A DNA stretch of 64,000 nt, taken from contig CM031858.1 in the NCBI GenBank assembly GCA_018697195.1, forward strand, positions 128,721,133 to 128,785,132, written 5' to 3'. Below the pieces are notes generated by a model that worked only from the letters and a program-made list of their open reading frames with translations, had not been told where the DNA came from and did not search any database. Within the stretch, counting starts at the first letter, position 1. Each line of letters begins with the position of its first letter. Positions 38,961-52,587 of this stretch are shown here, in pieces. This DNA is from Certhia americana (lineage: Eukaryota; Chordata; Aves; Passeriformes; Certhiidae). The translations under genes were made by a program, and so were the position numbers.

Positions 38961-39823
38961 TCAGTATCTAACCACCTTAAAAGAATTCTGGTAGCAAGAA
39001 AACTAAGTAATTTAAAGGCAGCTCATGTTCTCTGTAAGTTTTGCAGGACTGCTATTGGGAATACTTGATAATTTATGAAGGCTTACACCACCAAATTAAT
39101 TACATTTTCCTGATGCCACATGTCTTTTTCATACAAGCTAGCTCTGAATTATAAGTAACAATATTGTCCTTGTTCATTCCTTCAGTACAGGAGACAGCTT
39201 ACTAATAACACTGGTAGAATTCAGTTGCTGTATTTTAGAAGTGTCATTTATTAAACACTGCTACAGTTAAGGTGGTATATGCTTCTCTAATATTGACCCT
39301 GATTTCTGCTGTGTGTATTACTGCAGCTCAGTTCTGAACCTTTGGCATGGGTCTCACTTGGGAGCATTTTTTATAGCTTAGAAAAAATAAGTTCTGAGGA
39401 AATTACCAATGCGGAGACTTGCTGTGATATGCAGGAGGTACAATGCCATGCATTCTACTGTTTTGTGTGGGAATGAGGTTATACTTCAAGCCACTGTTCT
39501 GACAAACAAAATAACCTTGGTGTCCTCACAACAGGCAACTCATTATCAGTGGGTTTCTTTTGAGATCCTGCAATCTTGAATCGTGCTTGGGTTTTGCATA
39601 GCAGATATTTCTTGGAAAGCCTGACAAACTCTCCTGATGTGTTTGGCTTAGAAAAAATAAATGTTTTCAATTTTTCTTTAAATTAAAATAAAATCAGTTT
39701 GAATAGATAGTATATGAATATCGCTAACCCCTGAACTTCAATCAGGAAGGAGAGGAATAAATTGAACATCTATTCTCTTCAATAAGATTTTAGAATACTG
39801 AGCCTTTCTTTTGTGCCTCTTCC

Positions 39824-39851
39824 TTTTTTTTTTTTTTTTTTTTTTTTTTTT
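39824..39851 (+). repeat. Homopolymer T run, 28 nt
   Basis: This is an uninterrupted run of 28 T, preceded by a pyrimidine-rich stretch from about 39803. No recognisable retrotransposon body lies on the minus-strand side. Confidence 0.95.
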
Positions 39852-41361
39852 CTGATTTGTATCAAGATGATAGAAGAGCATCTAAGGCTGCTTTTGGAAT
39901 AATTTCAAGTCAGTGATTTGTACAATGAAACTATTTTTTCCATGATTTGCTATTACTTGAAATAAGAATTAGACTGGATTTGAAATTCCAAGAGGAGAAT
40001 TTTTCACACAAAATCTCACTCTTCTGAAGCTCCTTTAAATATTAAAGTTTGATCTTTGAAAAAGGCATGCTGTTGTGAAGTTTCATCAGACTTTAAGCAG
40101 GATTGGGGTGAAAAGACCTTCTTCCACCTCAATTATTAGAAAATGTAACTGAGAAAAACCCTAAAGGTACAATGAAAGCAATATGTATAGATGTGCCCTA
40201 TTTGGAACATGGAACATGCAAGAGGAGCATCCTCTTCCTAGGAGGGAGTGAAAATGTTATTGGGCAATGACACTACAATATCAGTGCAGGAGGAGTAACT
40301 TTGGAGCTTGGAATTCTCCAGCACTTAGGCTTAACACTTTTCCCAGAGAAGTCTTCTGTTCCAGAATTTTCCTTTCTGATTATGGTGTGTTGTGAAGCCA
40401 TGCTTTACTTTTCAGCTGTATCAGTCACACGTGTCTTAAAGGTCATTACTGATTCTGCAGAGAAGACCATACTGAACTAACGGTGAGTTATGTTTTCTGC
40501 TGCATTTAGTCTCCAGCTCTGAATAATGTTTGGTCATCTTCGCATTATGTTAAGTACAATGGATGTTGAAGGCCTTCCAGGTAGTGACATCTGGTTGTGC
40601 TGCTTTACAGTACAAAAATTGCCTCAAGGAACTAAGCCTCAAGCAGTTCAGCATCTGTTTCAGGTTGTTTCAAGAGATGGTATACTCCTTGTAAGCTTGC
40701 CCATGAAAAATTCTTACATGAGCTTTGATAGCAGAAACATTTTTCTGCTTCTTCTGCAGCATGCAGTTAGAAGTTTACTTTTATAATAAGTATTTTTTTG
40801 TGCTCTGAAATTTAAATCTATTTGGAAGTGGCTGGTGAAAACATGTATTAATTGAGCATCAGAAATACTATCAATACTTGCAAGGGCAAAGGTATATTAA
40901 AGAGTCCTTCACACAGTCAGGACTTTTTAACTGGAATGGTACTGATCATGTTTTTCCCCTATCTCTGCTCAAAAGTAGAGGAAATCCAGGTCTTAGTCAG
41001 CCCATTTAGAAGCTTGAAATCTATTCTCAACCTCTGTCTTCTGATAGCATTAATGTCCTTTAATTTCCTTTTACTCAGAGAAAAACTCTCTGTAACAGTT
41101 GCACAGCAGGCAATAAATCAAACCTTCTTAGAAGACATTTGGATTTCTGACCAAAAATGAGATTCTCCACCTTTCACTCTATCTTGAACCAATGCAGCCT
41201 GAGTTTACAGAGTTTGCACACTCTAGACTGATTTATTTTGAACAAGACATGAAATCCAACAAATTGGAAAGAATGCCAGTTAAATGGAATTGTAACTTCT
41301 AGTGTACAACTATAAATTGTCAACCAATGACTGCCCTGGGTCAGGCCATATTAACTGGGAA

Positions 41362-41376
41362 CCACAAGATGGTGCT
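41362..41376 (+). promoter_or_regulatory. CTCF-like motif
   Basis: The word ccacaagatggtgct fits the CTCF core (CCASYAGRKGGCRSY) with two deviations, one of which (C to T) could be CpG decay. Short motif matches are common by chance. Confidence 0.25.
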
Positions 41377-44300
41377 GCCATAACTGACCTGTTTAGTCTA
41401 GCTTGTCTCAGTAAACAAGAAAATACTTTGCCTTCCTCTCCTAAAGAGGCAACAAGAAATGACTCCCCTTGAATCATTCACTCTGTTGTTCCCCAACAAA
41501 TTTACAACAATGTGCTATTTGTTTTCAAAGTGTCAGGGTGAGCTACATCCTTTGTCCCTCCTTCAGTACCTCCAGTGGTTGGGCAACTTCACCTATCAGG
41601 AGATTCCTTATAGTTATATTCAAGCAATTGTCTGACATAGAAAGTGCTAAGAAGAAATAATGTGAGATCCCTGATGATAGCATATCCAACAGTGCAGCCA
41701 GACCTGTGCATATCATGGAAGCTTACACCTGGCTTTATTATGTGAAACATCCCACACTTATAACAATTTGAAAGGAAAGGCCAGAAAGGCTGGGCATTTG
41801 CCAAGCCACATCCAGATATAAATGATTCTTTCAGCTCTATACGTAGTCTTTGTAGTCTTCCTCAGAGCCACAAAGTATTTGAGGTCCAGAGCTGATCCCT
41901 AAGAAAACAGTCACAGAAATTGTATCAAATGTCTTCAAGAATTATCACACAGATCTTCTGCTGAATCTTGCTGGGAAGCCTAGAAGGCAATTACCTTTAC
42001 CTGCCTCCCTGCTGAGTTTCTGTTTGTCTAGCTGCCCCTGTGCCCTGGACACAATGATGAATATGTGCTGGTCCACATGAGCTGAAGGTTGCTGTTCTGA
42101 TTTAAAAATCCTCTCTGTTCCCCCATACCAGTTCTTTTCTGCCAGGACTGCTGTGGTACAGTGGGAGGGAGCACATGCCTGAGCCTCAGGGCCACTGTTC
42201 CTGCAGTGGGCACTCTGAAATGCCCAGCACACATGATTGTGCTGTGGCTGAGAGTGGTGCTCAGGGGTCTTCATTGGCACACACTTCTGCCAGCTCTGCT
42301 GTGGGTTGATAACTGCTGGCAGATAATTGTGAGCATCTAAAAGTTTTTAAAATGTCCCAGAAAATTCCCCATGAATTTTTTGTCAGTCTTTGAGTTGAAC
42401 CTCCCTCATTAGTTTCCATGTATTTCTTGTCCAAGTGAAACTTCTGAATGAAAGGGATGTCTTCTGTGGTAAAAATAACATCATGATTTCATTTATCTAT
42501 CTATTAGAATTAAAAAAACACACACACAAAAAAAATGAAAAAGGTGTGTGCACTCATAATAGACTCATAATAATTGTTGTTGTTACAATGAGTTACTCAA
42601 TAAACAGTCTGTTGACTGCAATGAAAGAGGAGCTTAGAATAAACTATTTCAAGAAATAGCATTGATATGTCCATATCAACCATGATGGAATCAGGAGGGA
42701 TGCATAAGAAGAGTCAAATCTCTTCCTGGAACTAATATACAGCTGCTTTGAGCACACACATGCACAGTAGTGCACAACCTTTATTTATTGCATTCTCACC
42801 AAGGAGTACTTCTAAAATGTTATGAGAGTCAGATCTAGAAATATATGATTTATTTGGAAGCAGAACAAGTTCTATGTGTTAAATAGTTTGGGTTTGAATG
42901 GAGATGTTCCTATTTTCACATACTGAAGACTGGTGTTGGTTTGATGCATATACAGAATAAGCTTCTTCACGGCTGTTTAAGCTGTACCCTCTATGAACTT
43001 CCATGAATATTTAGATTTATGTTGCCTTTCTCATCACATCAGTGCTATTAAGAGGGTTTGTGATACTCAAGGAAGTGGTTTGGTTTTGATGGGTCTGAAT
43101 GAATTGTGTTTTAGAAGAACTCCTTTGAGTGGGAACAATCTCGTTTTAAAGTGTCATGAATGATTTGAGCATTAGAGAGATGCTGGAATGGACATGGAGT
43201 TATTAAACAGGTTGGTGATGCCTTTTGTATTAAAACAGAAGGCAGCATTTTTGCCTTCTAGATTCTAAAGTTGCTTTTCAAGTTCTATTCATGTGTCATA
43301 GTTTACTGCTGGCTACCCCATACACAGCATACTTCTCACATGGTTTGTACAGATGAATTTTAAGAAATAATGAGTATTATATCAACCCTGTTGTGTAAAA
43401 ATATGTACTTCATTACCTTTAAATTCTGTTCTAAAGCTGAGTTGACCATGCACAAGTAGCTGATTGTTCCAAAGCTTTTTACAACTCCTTGCTAAAAGAA
43501 AGAAAAAAGTAACTCAATTTGTTGTATTCTTTAGCTGTATTAATTCTTTATGCTCTTTTCTGTAACAATTTTTCTTTACAGTTTATTTTCAGTTTATCTA
43601 GAAGACCACTGGCAATGGGCAGCACAAATAATTTAAGTTCCATTGTAGTTCTACCATGTCTGTCGTCAGCAGAAAAGAAGTATTTGAGAAAAAAGGTGAA
43701 AGTCAGTACCAGTGTTTTTTCCTCATAAGACTCCAACATGAGAAGCTCAGAGCACAGTAGTTTTGCTGAGAATTGCCTGACAGACTTTATAAACATTTGT
43801 CATTTATTCGTATTTCTGTTTTCTGGTCTGTGGCCAGTTATGAACAGTTCAGTGATCTCCCCTCCATCAGTGAATGGACTTCTTGGGTTCAGGATGAGCA
43901 GTTGTGTTTTCCTCCTTGAAAAGATGAGTGAAGAGGGGAGAAAGTCAGATCTGATCCTACAGGTTAATCTGACGAGCAGTGCCAGAGGCAAAAGCACAGA
44001 GGTGTCACAATCTCACAGCATTGCTCTTGGATCCATAGGAGCCCACTCTCTTCCGAGTGTGCAGCCTGCTGATGTGCCTCAGTATCTTCTCTATTGCAGC
44101 ACCACCACTCAAAGAATTTGTATTTCTTCAGTGTGATCCCTTCATGAACTAATAACCTGTGCTTTCAAATGTTCAGTCATAGTCAGCTGAATGCTCTGAC
44201 AGAGCCAGCATCCTTTGGTTGTGGGTAAAGAATGTGACTTTTGGGCATTCCCATGGGATGGTGACCAGGTTATCGTGTGCTTGGCACCACAGTGCAACGT

Positions 44301-46888
44301 GTGGCTTTTGGGCTGGTGAAGAAGTGCCCATGCTTGGTGAAGGGACCTTTCCTACCCTTCTGCATCCTTCTCTGCCATGCTTTTTCTCTCTGCAAGGCAT
44401 CAAGCACATGCTTGGATAAGCAGGTGGGAAGAGGAAGATCCCCTTCCAGCAAGGTCCTGTTTGTGTGCTGGGAAAATCCACCTCCAGCATTAACCAATGA
44501 TGAAGAGCATGGTCTTTTCAGAATTACTCCTTATACATTGATTTCTGGTGGATTCAGCACTGTAGAAATCCTCTGTTTTGAGTCTCTCACCTTTGCTTCT
44601 CCTCTGCATTTGGGCAGAGAAGGATTTCTTTCTCTTGCTGGCTAGATGAGGTGAGGTCAGAAGGAGAAAGAGCTTGTGTGGCCAAGTCACAGGTGGCAAA
44701 AGAGCTGGGGAGGGACTCCAGATGGCTGACGTAAGGGTTCATAAAGTGATGAGGACTCAACCCACAATGTTCCTTTAAACCTAAATGTTTGTATGTGTTA
44801 CCAAGCCAGCATGTAAAACTATATAAACATTTTCACATGTTGAACTACAGACTAACTGTGGCGCTTATGATGATAATTAAAACCACAAACACAACATATT
44901 GTGAAAATTTCCACATGCACATTTAAGTTCCAGTCTTGCAGTCATGAAAAGGCATTACTGAGTTTCTCTTGAAAGTTGTTCTTTGTATTCAGCAAATCTT
45001 GGGCAAAGGTTTGAAGGTCTTGCAAGATTGAACGTCACTATTTGTAGAATTTGGAGAAGGTCTTTCATTATTTCTGGAAATATTGTTTAGATCAGGATAT
45101 TTTTTTAATACTTTAAGTGAAAGAAACTGACAGGAATTTGGCATGATCCATATATAGTCTTTCAGATCAAATGCATAGACAGGAAACTTTAATTCTTGAA
45201 TATTTCAAGCCATTAAGTGGAGTGTAAATCTGCAGAGGTGGGGGGAAAATGAAATTTCAGAAGTATATTTTATGTCAGGCTTGTAACTCTTTTTATTTAA
45301 TGCTTGCAACAGCAAGACAAAAGTGTCTGAAAGTTGCTTTAACTATCTTCCCTAGGGAGTGGTTTGTCATATTTGTTGCCTGTTCCACAAACTTTTCTGT
45401 GCCACGCTGAGTCTACAGCTGTCTGTCAGAGCTGAGTGAGCCAGGACATTTACTTGGGGTATGCTCTTCCTTGATGAGCCACCAATTACTCTGAAATGTA
45501 ATAGCCACATCAGCAGCTGACGAAAATAAAACTGGACCATGAATAATTACTTTTGTATGTGTATTTTTTATTTTTTTAACTAGTCTCATGAATTTTTAAA
45601 AGTTTGAGATGTGTTTTTGAATGTTGGTGGTGAGACAAGAAATGAGGCAAGCAGCAGTGTCCTCTCCAAAGTAGTTAAGTGGCCAAGACACAGAGGTCAT
45701 GACTCCTACCAGCAGAACAGAGAGAGAGTGACTGATGTAGGTAAAAATATAACCTCATTTGCTCAAACTGCAACTCAAAATGAGTCTTTTGATTTCTCCA
45801 ACCTCATCGAAGTGCTTCTATTCCAATGTGATGCTGCACTGATCTTATCTATTTTGCTGTTATTTCTGTTTTTAATTTTGGGTCTGATTCTCCATGAAAG
45901 TTGTGCCTGGACAGTGCAAAGTGGCACTGCAGGAGAGAGACTGAGACCAGCTGAGAGCAAGCAGGAGCATCTCCATTGCACAGCGCTGCAACGTGTTGTC
46001 AAAATTGTTGACTGCATTGGGGATGCTGTAATATTGGCACAATGTGGATGGGGCTGTTTCAGAGATCTTTCCACCAAGTACTAGACATTACCTAAACTAC
46101 AGTAGTAGCATCCTAACGAGCAGTAGCGAAAGTTTAATGACACAGGGAAAGTAGTAAAAATACCAAAGTTGGTGGTGTTTTTTTTCAACAATCAGAAGTG
46201 TTCAAAATTAGAAATATGGAATAAATAGAAAGAATGACTTAAAGTGTCATAGGTCATGTTTAAGATTGAAACAGATAGAGAATCTAGGGTATTTCAAGAG
46301 GCAAATGCTTAAATATTTGTTTGTTTTAAAAGACGAGTCCTTTATCTGCTATAAAACATTTTGTCAGAATTATTGATCCTATTTTTAAACTGTTTAATGC
46401 AGTGTTTTCTTCCCTGTTGAGTTTCTGAATTTTTTAATTTCTTTTTTTATTTTAGGTTCTCCATAAAAATTGTGAAAAATTAGCAAAACCATATTTCTTC
46501 CCATTAAAAGAATTTTTTCACACAAGAAAATGACAGCAGTTTTTGTGAAATAATTACATTTCAGGGAAAAAAAACCCCAATCCTTACACACAAAAAAAGA
46601 AGTGATACTTCTCTAAAAAAAGATGTGATGTTAAATTCTGAGCAGCTGCAATCCAAAACACTGTGCAGTGTTGAGAAATTATAGATACAGAGTCAGCAAA
46701 ACACAGGTGTAAAGGCTCCCTCTGTGGAGCACAACTAACTGTGAGGTTTGCAGTGTATTTGCATTTGAGATGTTGTCTTGGGAAGTCATGCCGGAAATCT
46801 TCTCTGGGAACCTGAATTCAGAGTGAGAGAAACCTCACACTGGGCTGTTCAGCTTGAACCTTGCACTAGGCCTGCCCTGACACATACC

Positions 46889-46910
46889 ATTATTATTACT
46901 ATTATTTTTA
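46889..46910 (+). repeat. Short imperfect ATT microsatellite
   Basis: About seven ATT-type triplets occur with one ACT interruption (attattattactattatt). Confidence 0.7.
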
Positions 46911-46959
46911 GCTCTGGGTTGTAGGGTTTTTTTGCTCTGCATTAATGCAACTAAGATCA

Positions 46960-47400
46960 TAACAGCAGCATATGCACAACAAAGCTGCTAACCAAGGAAA
47001 TATCAAGCTTACAGCACTTCTTTGCACCACAGTTGCTTATCAATGAAGCGTGTATATAGCCTAATTAACATAACTGGAATGACTGTAATTATGCTATCAT
47101 TTTGTTTACTTTAGCACATTCTGTTGAGGTATATGGGTAGCAATATTTGTTATTGAAATATTCCCCCTTGCTACACTCAGGCTGTTTAATTTTCCTGTTA
47201 ATTTATTTTATTTATGGTGTGATTTAGTTGCTTAAAAGTGAGGAAAGTGTTAAAAGTCCACAAAGTCTTGGCTTACACAGTCTTCTCTACTTTGGATCTT
47301 GGACACAATCTGATAAAGCTTTGAGCAGTTCTCAATCACGCAAGTAAGGCGGTCGTGTTATAATTAATGTCACTATTGTCATAAATAAGGCTTTGGAGAA
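46960..47400. other. Possible conserved noncoding element
   Basis: This dense AT-rich unique stretch contains cctaattaacataactgg, ctgtaattatgctatcat, gtttactttagcac, tgttaatttattttatttat and a CpG-bearing block with caatcacgcaagtaaggcgg near 47335. Multiple TAAT homeobox cores, a forkhead-like word and clustered CpGs in otherwise CpG-poor DNA are typical of deeply conserved vertebrate enhancers. I have no alignment to confirm this. Confidence 0.35.
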
Positions 47401-50400
47401 TAGAAGCCTAAAAATAAAAGTAATCAAGAACATGCACAGCTAAAAGCCTTTTGGACTCCCATTTGAGAAAGTGCAATGTAAGTGAAGCTGTTAGTTTGGG
47501 ATAGCATTGCCAGGCAAAGACAATGGAGAAAAATTGTATAAAACATTTCTTTTGCCCTGGCTTAGACTGCCCTACTGAAATGAAGTTGTATCCACTTTTG
47601 ATGAAATTAAGATGTCACTCCCAGAAATGTTTCCAGAGAAGGTTCCTAGTGCAGCTTGCTTCAGCTTTTGTTTGGTCTGTGTGGACATCTGCAGCTTCTT
47701 GTCTTCATCAGCAGTCACCAGTGCCTCTTTGCTGTGTTGCAGTGTCACTGCAGCTCAGGGGAAGCAACCACAGCATTGTGGAGTTCTTCTCCCTCGTGCC
47801 CTTGTCTAGGGCAGAAGGAGAAGGGAAGGGCACATAGGACGTCAGTCCTTGCTGACAGGCATTTCTGGGGGTCTGGGACTGTAAAAATCCTTGTGACGCT
47901 GTTGCCTTGAACTTTTCCCAACCTCATGTACCCATAGCACAGGCACACAAAGCCCTTCACTGGCTCTTACTGACAGCAGTGCTGCACAACCAGCTCACCC
48001 AGCAGAAACCTGGATCATCAGCTCTCTTGCATTTCACCAGGGCTAATGCCTTCCACTTTCTGATGGTGTGCAGAACATTAATAACAAACATAAGTCATGT
48101 TTGTACAGATATATGATTTCCTTAATTAGGAATGTCAGGAGTGTATTTTTAGGTAAGGATATATAAATTAACACTGACATACTGAATGTGTTGGCAGTTT
48201 AACACACCTTTGGGTGTAATCCAGGGCCTTTCTTCACATTAAAGGAATAACAAAGGCTCTCTCAGGTCTCTTGCTGAGTTTGCTGGTCAGCTGGAAATCT
48301 CCTTTTTTGTGCTTCTGATGGAACCAAACTGTTCATGGTAGTGTTTTTATTGGGAGATTACCTCTTGTGTGCAAGCTGTCATAGTAACTTCTAATTGGGA
48401 ACAACTTTACTTCTCAAGTTGACAGATCCCACAGATGAAGTGCCTTCAGCATGTGGCAGGTCAGAAGTGTCCAAATATTCACAGGGATCTTCTGATGAAA
48501 AACGGATGTTCTGAAATCTTTCCTCCCCTTTCCCTACCAGTGCACTTACACAAAGACAGTATAGATGTCTAATTTAAATGCACCAAATATAAAACATGGA
48601 GGGAATTGACTGTAGTTTTTTGTTTTTTTTTCCTGATAATTGCAATCACATCACAGTCAAAAGAAGAGGAACAAATGAAGTAGCAGCACATTTCAAGCCT
48701 ACTATTAAAGAAGTCTGACCATGGCTTTGCTCTTCCTCCATGTTTCTTTACCATTCTTGATCAGGAACCATATATAAATGAATAATACTTACATGCAAGA
48801 TTAGGCAACATTTCTCTTAAAGTTAGATTATTAAGTTCCACATATTGAGCTTTTTTTAGGACTAACTGATATAACAGATGTTTTTATTTACCATTTCTTA
48901 TTTTTTATTTAAAAGTACTTGTCTGATTTAAATGAGTAGATGCAAATTCATCTCTGAAAATACATCATTAAAGTGACACAGTTTTACATAAGAGATGACT
49001 TTTATCCAGACATAATATGTTTTTAAGAATGAAAAAATCAGTTACTGGAACACAAGCACATTTATACACTTTCTCTAACCCCTGGCCATCACCATGAAAT
49101 GAAGACTTGAGGACATAACCTTTGGAGAGAAATATACACGTGACTCTTTCCATCTCATTGCCATCTCAAGGACTTTAGCATTGAAATGAAAGCTGATTCT
49201 GTCTCCTTTTTATCCAGGCAAAAAGGCAGAGAGAGGACTGGTGCTCAGAGACAAATATCTCCATGTCCAGTGCAAGCGAAGCTTGTGCCTTAAGAACAGG
49301 AGGTTTGAACTGCTATGGCAAGTTGCAAGACTAGGCATGATTTTTATCCATCTTCTGCTCTCACCGTCTGATATGCTTGTGACATTTTCTCTCTCATTGC
49401 AGCCCATTAGCTGGTAGGCAACAGGACACCCAGAAGTGTTTTGTGGGCTGTAAAGAGAAGAGACCAAATGTTGTGATATGCTTGCCAGTGACCATGGCTG
49501 GACTTGCCTTGTCTTCCACTTCTCAGCTCCTGTTTCAAACACTACATATGCAAATATCTTTCTGCTGCTTGTTAAATTGCCCTTGAAGTCTAACCTTTTC
49601 TATTTCCAGCTTTTCTTCTCGTAAGTACACTGTCAGTCATGTTAGGACTTTCTAGATGTGTGATGGTTTTATACAAAAAGACATTGTTTTGGTTTGCTAA
49701 AACCATATGCTTTAATTTTCCATTGTGATTTCTTAAATTCAGAATGCGGAAGAGGAATCCTTCCAGTTTAAACAGCTTCCTAGTATTTTGCAGAGATGTT
49801 CTGGGAACACAACCTCACAGTGCCTGGACACGAGGCCCTGCTGCCTCAAAGAGACCCCTGCACTGAGAGCTTTTCTGGGACTCCCAGCAATACCAGGCTG
49901 TGAATCATTTTATCATCACTATTATCATCTGGGGAAGCAAACAGGATTTTACCCTTTATTTTCATGATGTTTTTATTTGCTGCTTGAACTCTTGCCCTCC
50001 CTATCCCTTTTCCTACTATAAACACTGCTTCTGCTCCTCTCCTATTCCCATACAGCCCTCTTTCCCTTTGCCCTTTCTTCTCCTCTTGTACAGCTTGTGT
50101 TTCCCTTGTACTGGGTTATCTCAACAATTTGTATTAAACTCCTGTATTAAATGACATGGCATTTGTGCAGCTGCACACCCCACTCAGCTTTACTCCATGC
50201 TTTCTTTATTTACTCTAGGTGCAAGTGACAGCAGCTGGAGTCACCAGCTGGCACTGTCAGGAAGAGCAATACGTAAGGTTTTATTTCAGCAAGCCTAAAC
50301 TTCCATGGTCACCAACAGCTTGGTTGTGTGAACAGCCTTAGCTTGGTGAGACCTGCTGTTGTATGCAACTGGGAAACAAGTAGCATCTTCCTTCAAAGAA

Positions 50401-50747
50401 GAAGATTTTTGAAAAGTACCAGAATGAGTGAGAGATGAAAACCTTGTTAAAAGGAGCATATCCCATGTGCAACTGACCATGTGTGTGTTTTTGTGAGGAT
50501 CCCCAAATCCTGTCCACTGCTGCGGTCACAGAGAAGTGCCTGCAACAGGCAAGGCAAGAACAACCAGCAAGGGAAATAACTGCAGATAACCAACATCATT
50601 ACAAGAACAACCCCTGCCTGACATGCCTTACAGCACAGCACTGCGACTCTTGAATAAAGAGCCTCAAGATATCTGATGACCACCAGTGGCAGAGGTATAT
50701 GATGCACTCACATGCACCCTTCCCAAACATTGCTCTTCTACTGCTGA
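47401..50747. other. Unique noncoding DNA
   Basis: No gene or repeat is recognised. Overlapping short open frames at 47523-47910 are in moderately GC-rich sequence and show no family resemblance. Confidence 0.5.
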
Positions 50748-50850
50748 CCACTGCAATGGTGGAAGTATTCCATCGAGTGCAATAGCTGCCTGGAACCACT
50801 GCAATGGTGGAAGTATTCCATCAAGTGCAATGGCTGCCTGGAACCACTGC
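50748..50850 (+). repeat. 48-bp tandem duplication (2.1 copies)
   Basis: The unit ccactgcaatggtggaagta... occurs at 50748-50795 and 50796-50843, followed by the first seven bases of a third copy. The two full copies differ at only two positions (cg/ca and aatagc/aatggc), so the duplication is young or kept homogeneous. Confidence 0.93.
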
Positions 50851-51939
50851 CCTTGCCAAGGATAGCTGCTCTGCCAAGTGCTTCTTTTCTTACCTTAGTC
50901 ATTTCCTGGCAGACAGGAAATGATCCTTTTCTCAGACCTAAATGTCTCTTATAATCCCAAACTGAGACACATCATGAAAATATTGCATTTTTATTCAAAC
51001 CAGCCATTGTCTAATTGTGTTGTCTTTATCAGCAAATTGCTTTCTTTTAAAAATCCCCACATGTGACAAGTCACGTTGTAATGCATTACTTCAGGCTGCA
51101 TCTTTCATGTTGCATTAGAGTAAGTTGAGCTTAACATGATTTGATGCTTGCAACCTGCTTCAAACGTGGCATGTGAAAGATTTGAAAGAGATTTATCTTT
51201 CAGGGGAAACAAAGAGTTTATAAATTTCTTTTTTTCTTTCATTTATGTTTTTTCTCCCTTTTTAGTTTCAAAAGTTAAATAATGGGAATGTTAAAGAAAG
51301 AATTAATCAGTGCATCTCTTTTTCCTACTTGTAAAAATTCTTTGAACTTTCAATTTTTTGTTTGATTTCTGCTTTATATTTCCCAAATTACTGAGAAAAA
51401 CATCTACCTGGTGATTATTAGGAAAAAGTCTTCTAGCAAAGCAGCAATAGGCTGGAGAAAGAATGGTTATACATTCTCTAATAGGTGCTGATAACAGAAG
51501 GAACAATACCACTTTTTAAAGATGAAGGCTTATATGGGTAAATCCCACCTGATCCCATCTGATCAGTCTCTTGTATTCTAAGATATTTTTGATTCTCTAA
51601 ATCAAAGGTGAACATACTTGCCTATCAACAACAATAAGAAAAACAAAAATAACCTGAGTTGTTAGAAGAGCTTCAAATAATTTATCATGTTTAGCAATTA
51701 ATTTATACTTAAACATAGTTAAAAAAGAGCTGTTTTTCTTTAAAGAGTAGCAAGAGGAATACTGTAACATTTGAGGTTTTGTTCCTCCTAGAAAACCATT
51801 TAGGCAAGAAATGTTTTCCTGAAACGTTTCTGAGCACAAGGTGGTTTCTCTGATACAAGTGACAGTATAAACAAGTTGGTGCTTGGAGGCTGCCTGAAGA
51901 GTTTTCTGCTTTCTTTGCTGCTGGTGTTTTGTTTCCTCT

Positions 51940-52100
51940 GAGACTATTCAGAGACCATATAGTCTATAGACTATATGTACTATTACTGTAGTCTTTGTAT
52001 AATGTAAATATATAGTCTGTAAATGTAGAGACTATGTATTAGACTATAGACTACAGAGACTATATATTCAGACACTGTATGGTTTATGAGACTATAGTTA
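51940..52100. repeat. AGACTAT/ATAGTCT cluster with a 22-bp perfect palindrome
   Basis: The word agactat or its reverse complement recurs about ten times at irregular spacing in 160 bp. At 51956-51977 two copies face each other to form a perfect 22-bp palindrome whose core is tagtctatagacta. The words occur in both orientations, so this is not a simple head-to-tail microsatellite. It could fold into one or several hairpins. Confidence 0.88.
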
Positions 52101-52587
52101 AATATGAACACAAGCAGGTTCATGATTCACACTGGGCTAGACACTGATGTTTTTATTCCTTCTGAACCATCCTTTTTTGCCCTTTGAATCACAATCATTT
52201 CTGTGGGATGACTTGGACGAAGATCTCAGTTTGTTATACCCATAGGTAACATGCTCTGGTTTTATGGACCTTTTTCAGTGTGAGGATCTTTATTTTAGCT
52301 GCATATTTCATCTTGTATAGATGCTAATATAATTGCAGCCACCTACTTTTCCATCATTTCAGGCCTTAAAATTACAATTTTAGGAGGCATGCCCTGGACC
52401 ATCCAGGAAGCAGAAACCTAGTGCAGGAAACACAAAGTAACATCATGTAATTCCTGTGTATGAAATTAGAATTCTTCACCAAAATGGTCTTTTCTGGTGT
52501 CAAAATCTATTAAACACTGTCTACACCCTCGAGAGCACAGGGTCTGCAACAAGACTTTAAAAATTCGAGAGATGTTCAATCACCAAC

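Larger units (their letters stand above)
34119..39823. other. Unique noncoding DNA
   Basis: No gene is recognised. Two possible conserved elements (34690-35110 and 38690-38960) and one MIR-like stretch (35165-35275) are described separately. Confidence 0.5.
39852..46959. other. Unique noncoding DNA
   Basis: No gene is recognised. A CTCF-like word lies at 41362-41376 and an ATT-rich microsatellite near 46889-46910. The longest non-repeat plus-strand open frame of the window lies at 45611-46084 (157 codons) but shows no convincing protein family. Confidence 0.5.

Noticed and set aside
45611..46084. 157-codon open frame with an FLNVGGETR start and a hydrophobic segment
   Set aside because: The LNVGG word recalls the start of potassium-channel tetramerisation (BTB/T1) domains, but the rest shows no domain pattern. 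A single match of this length is expected by chance in 64 kb, and there is no supporting exon structure.
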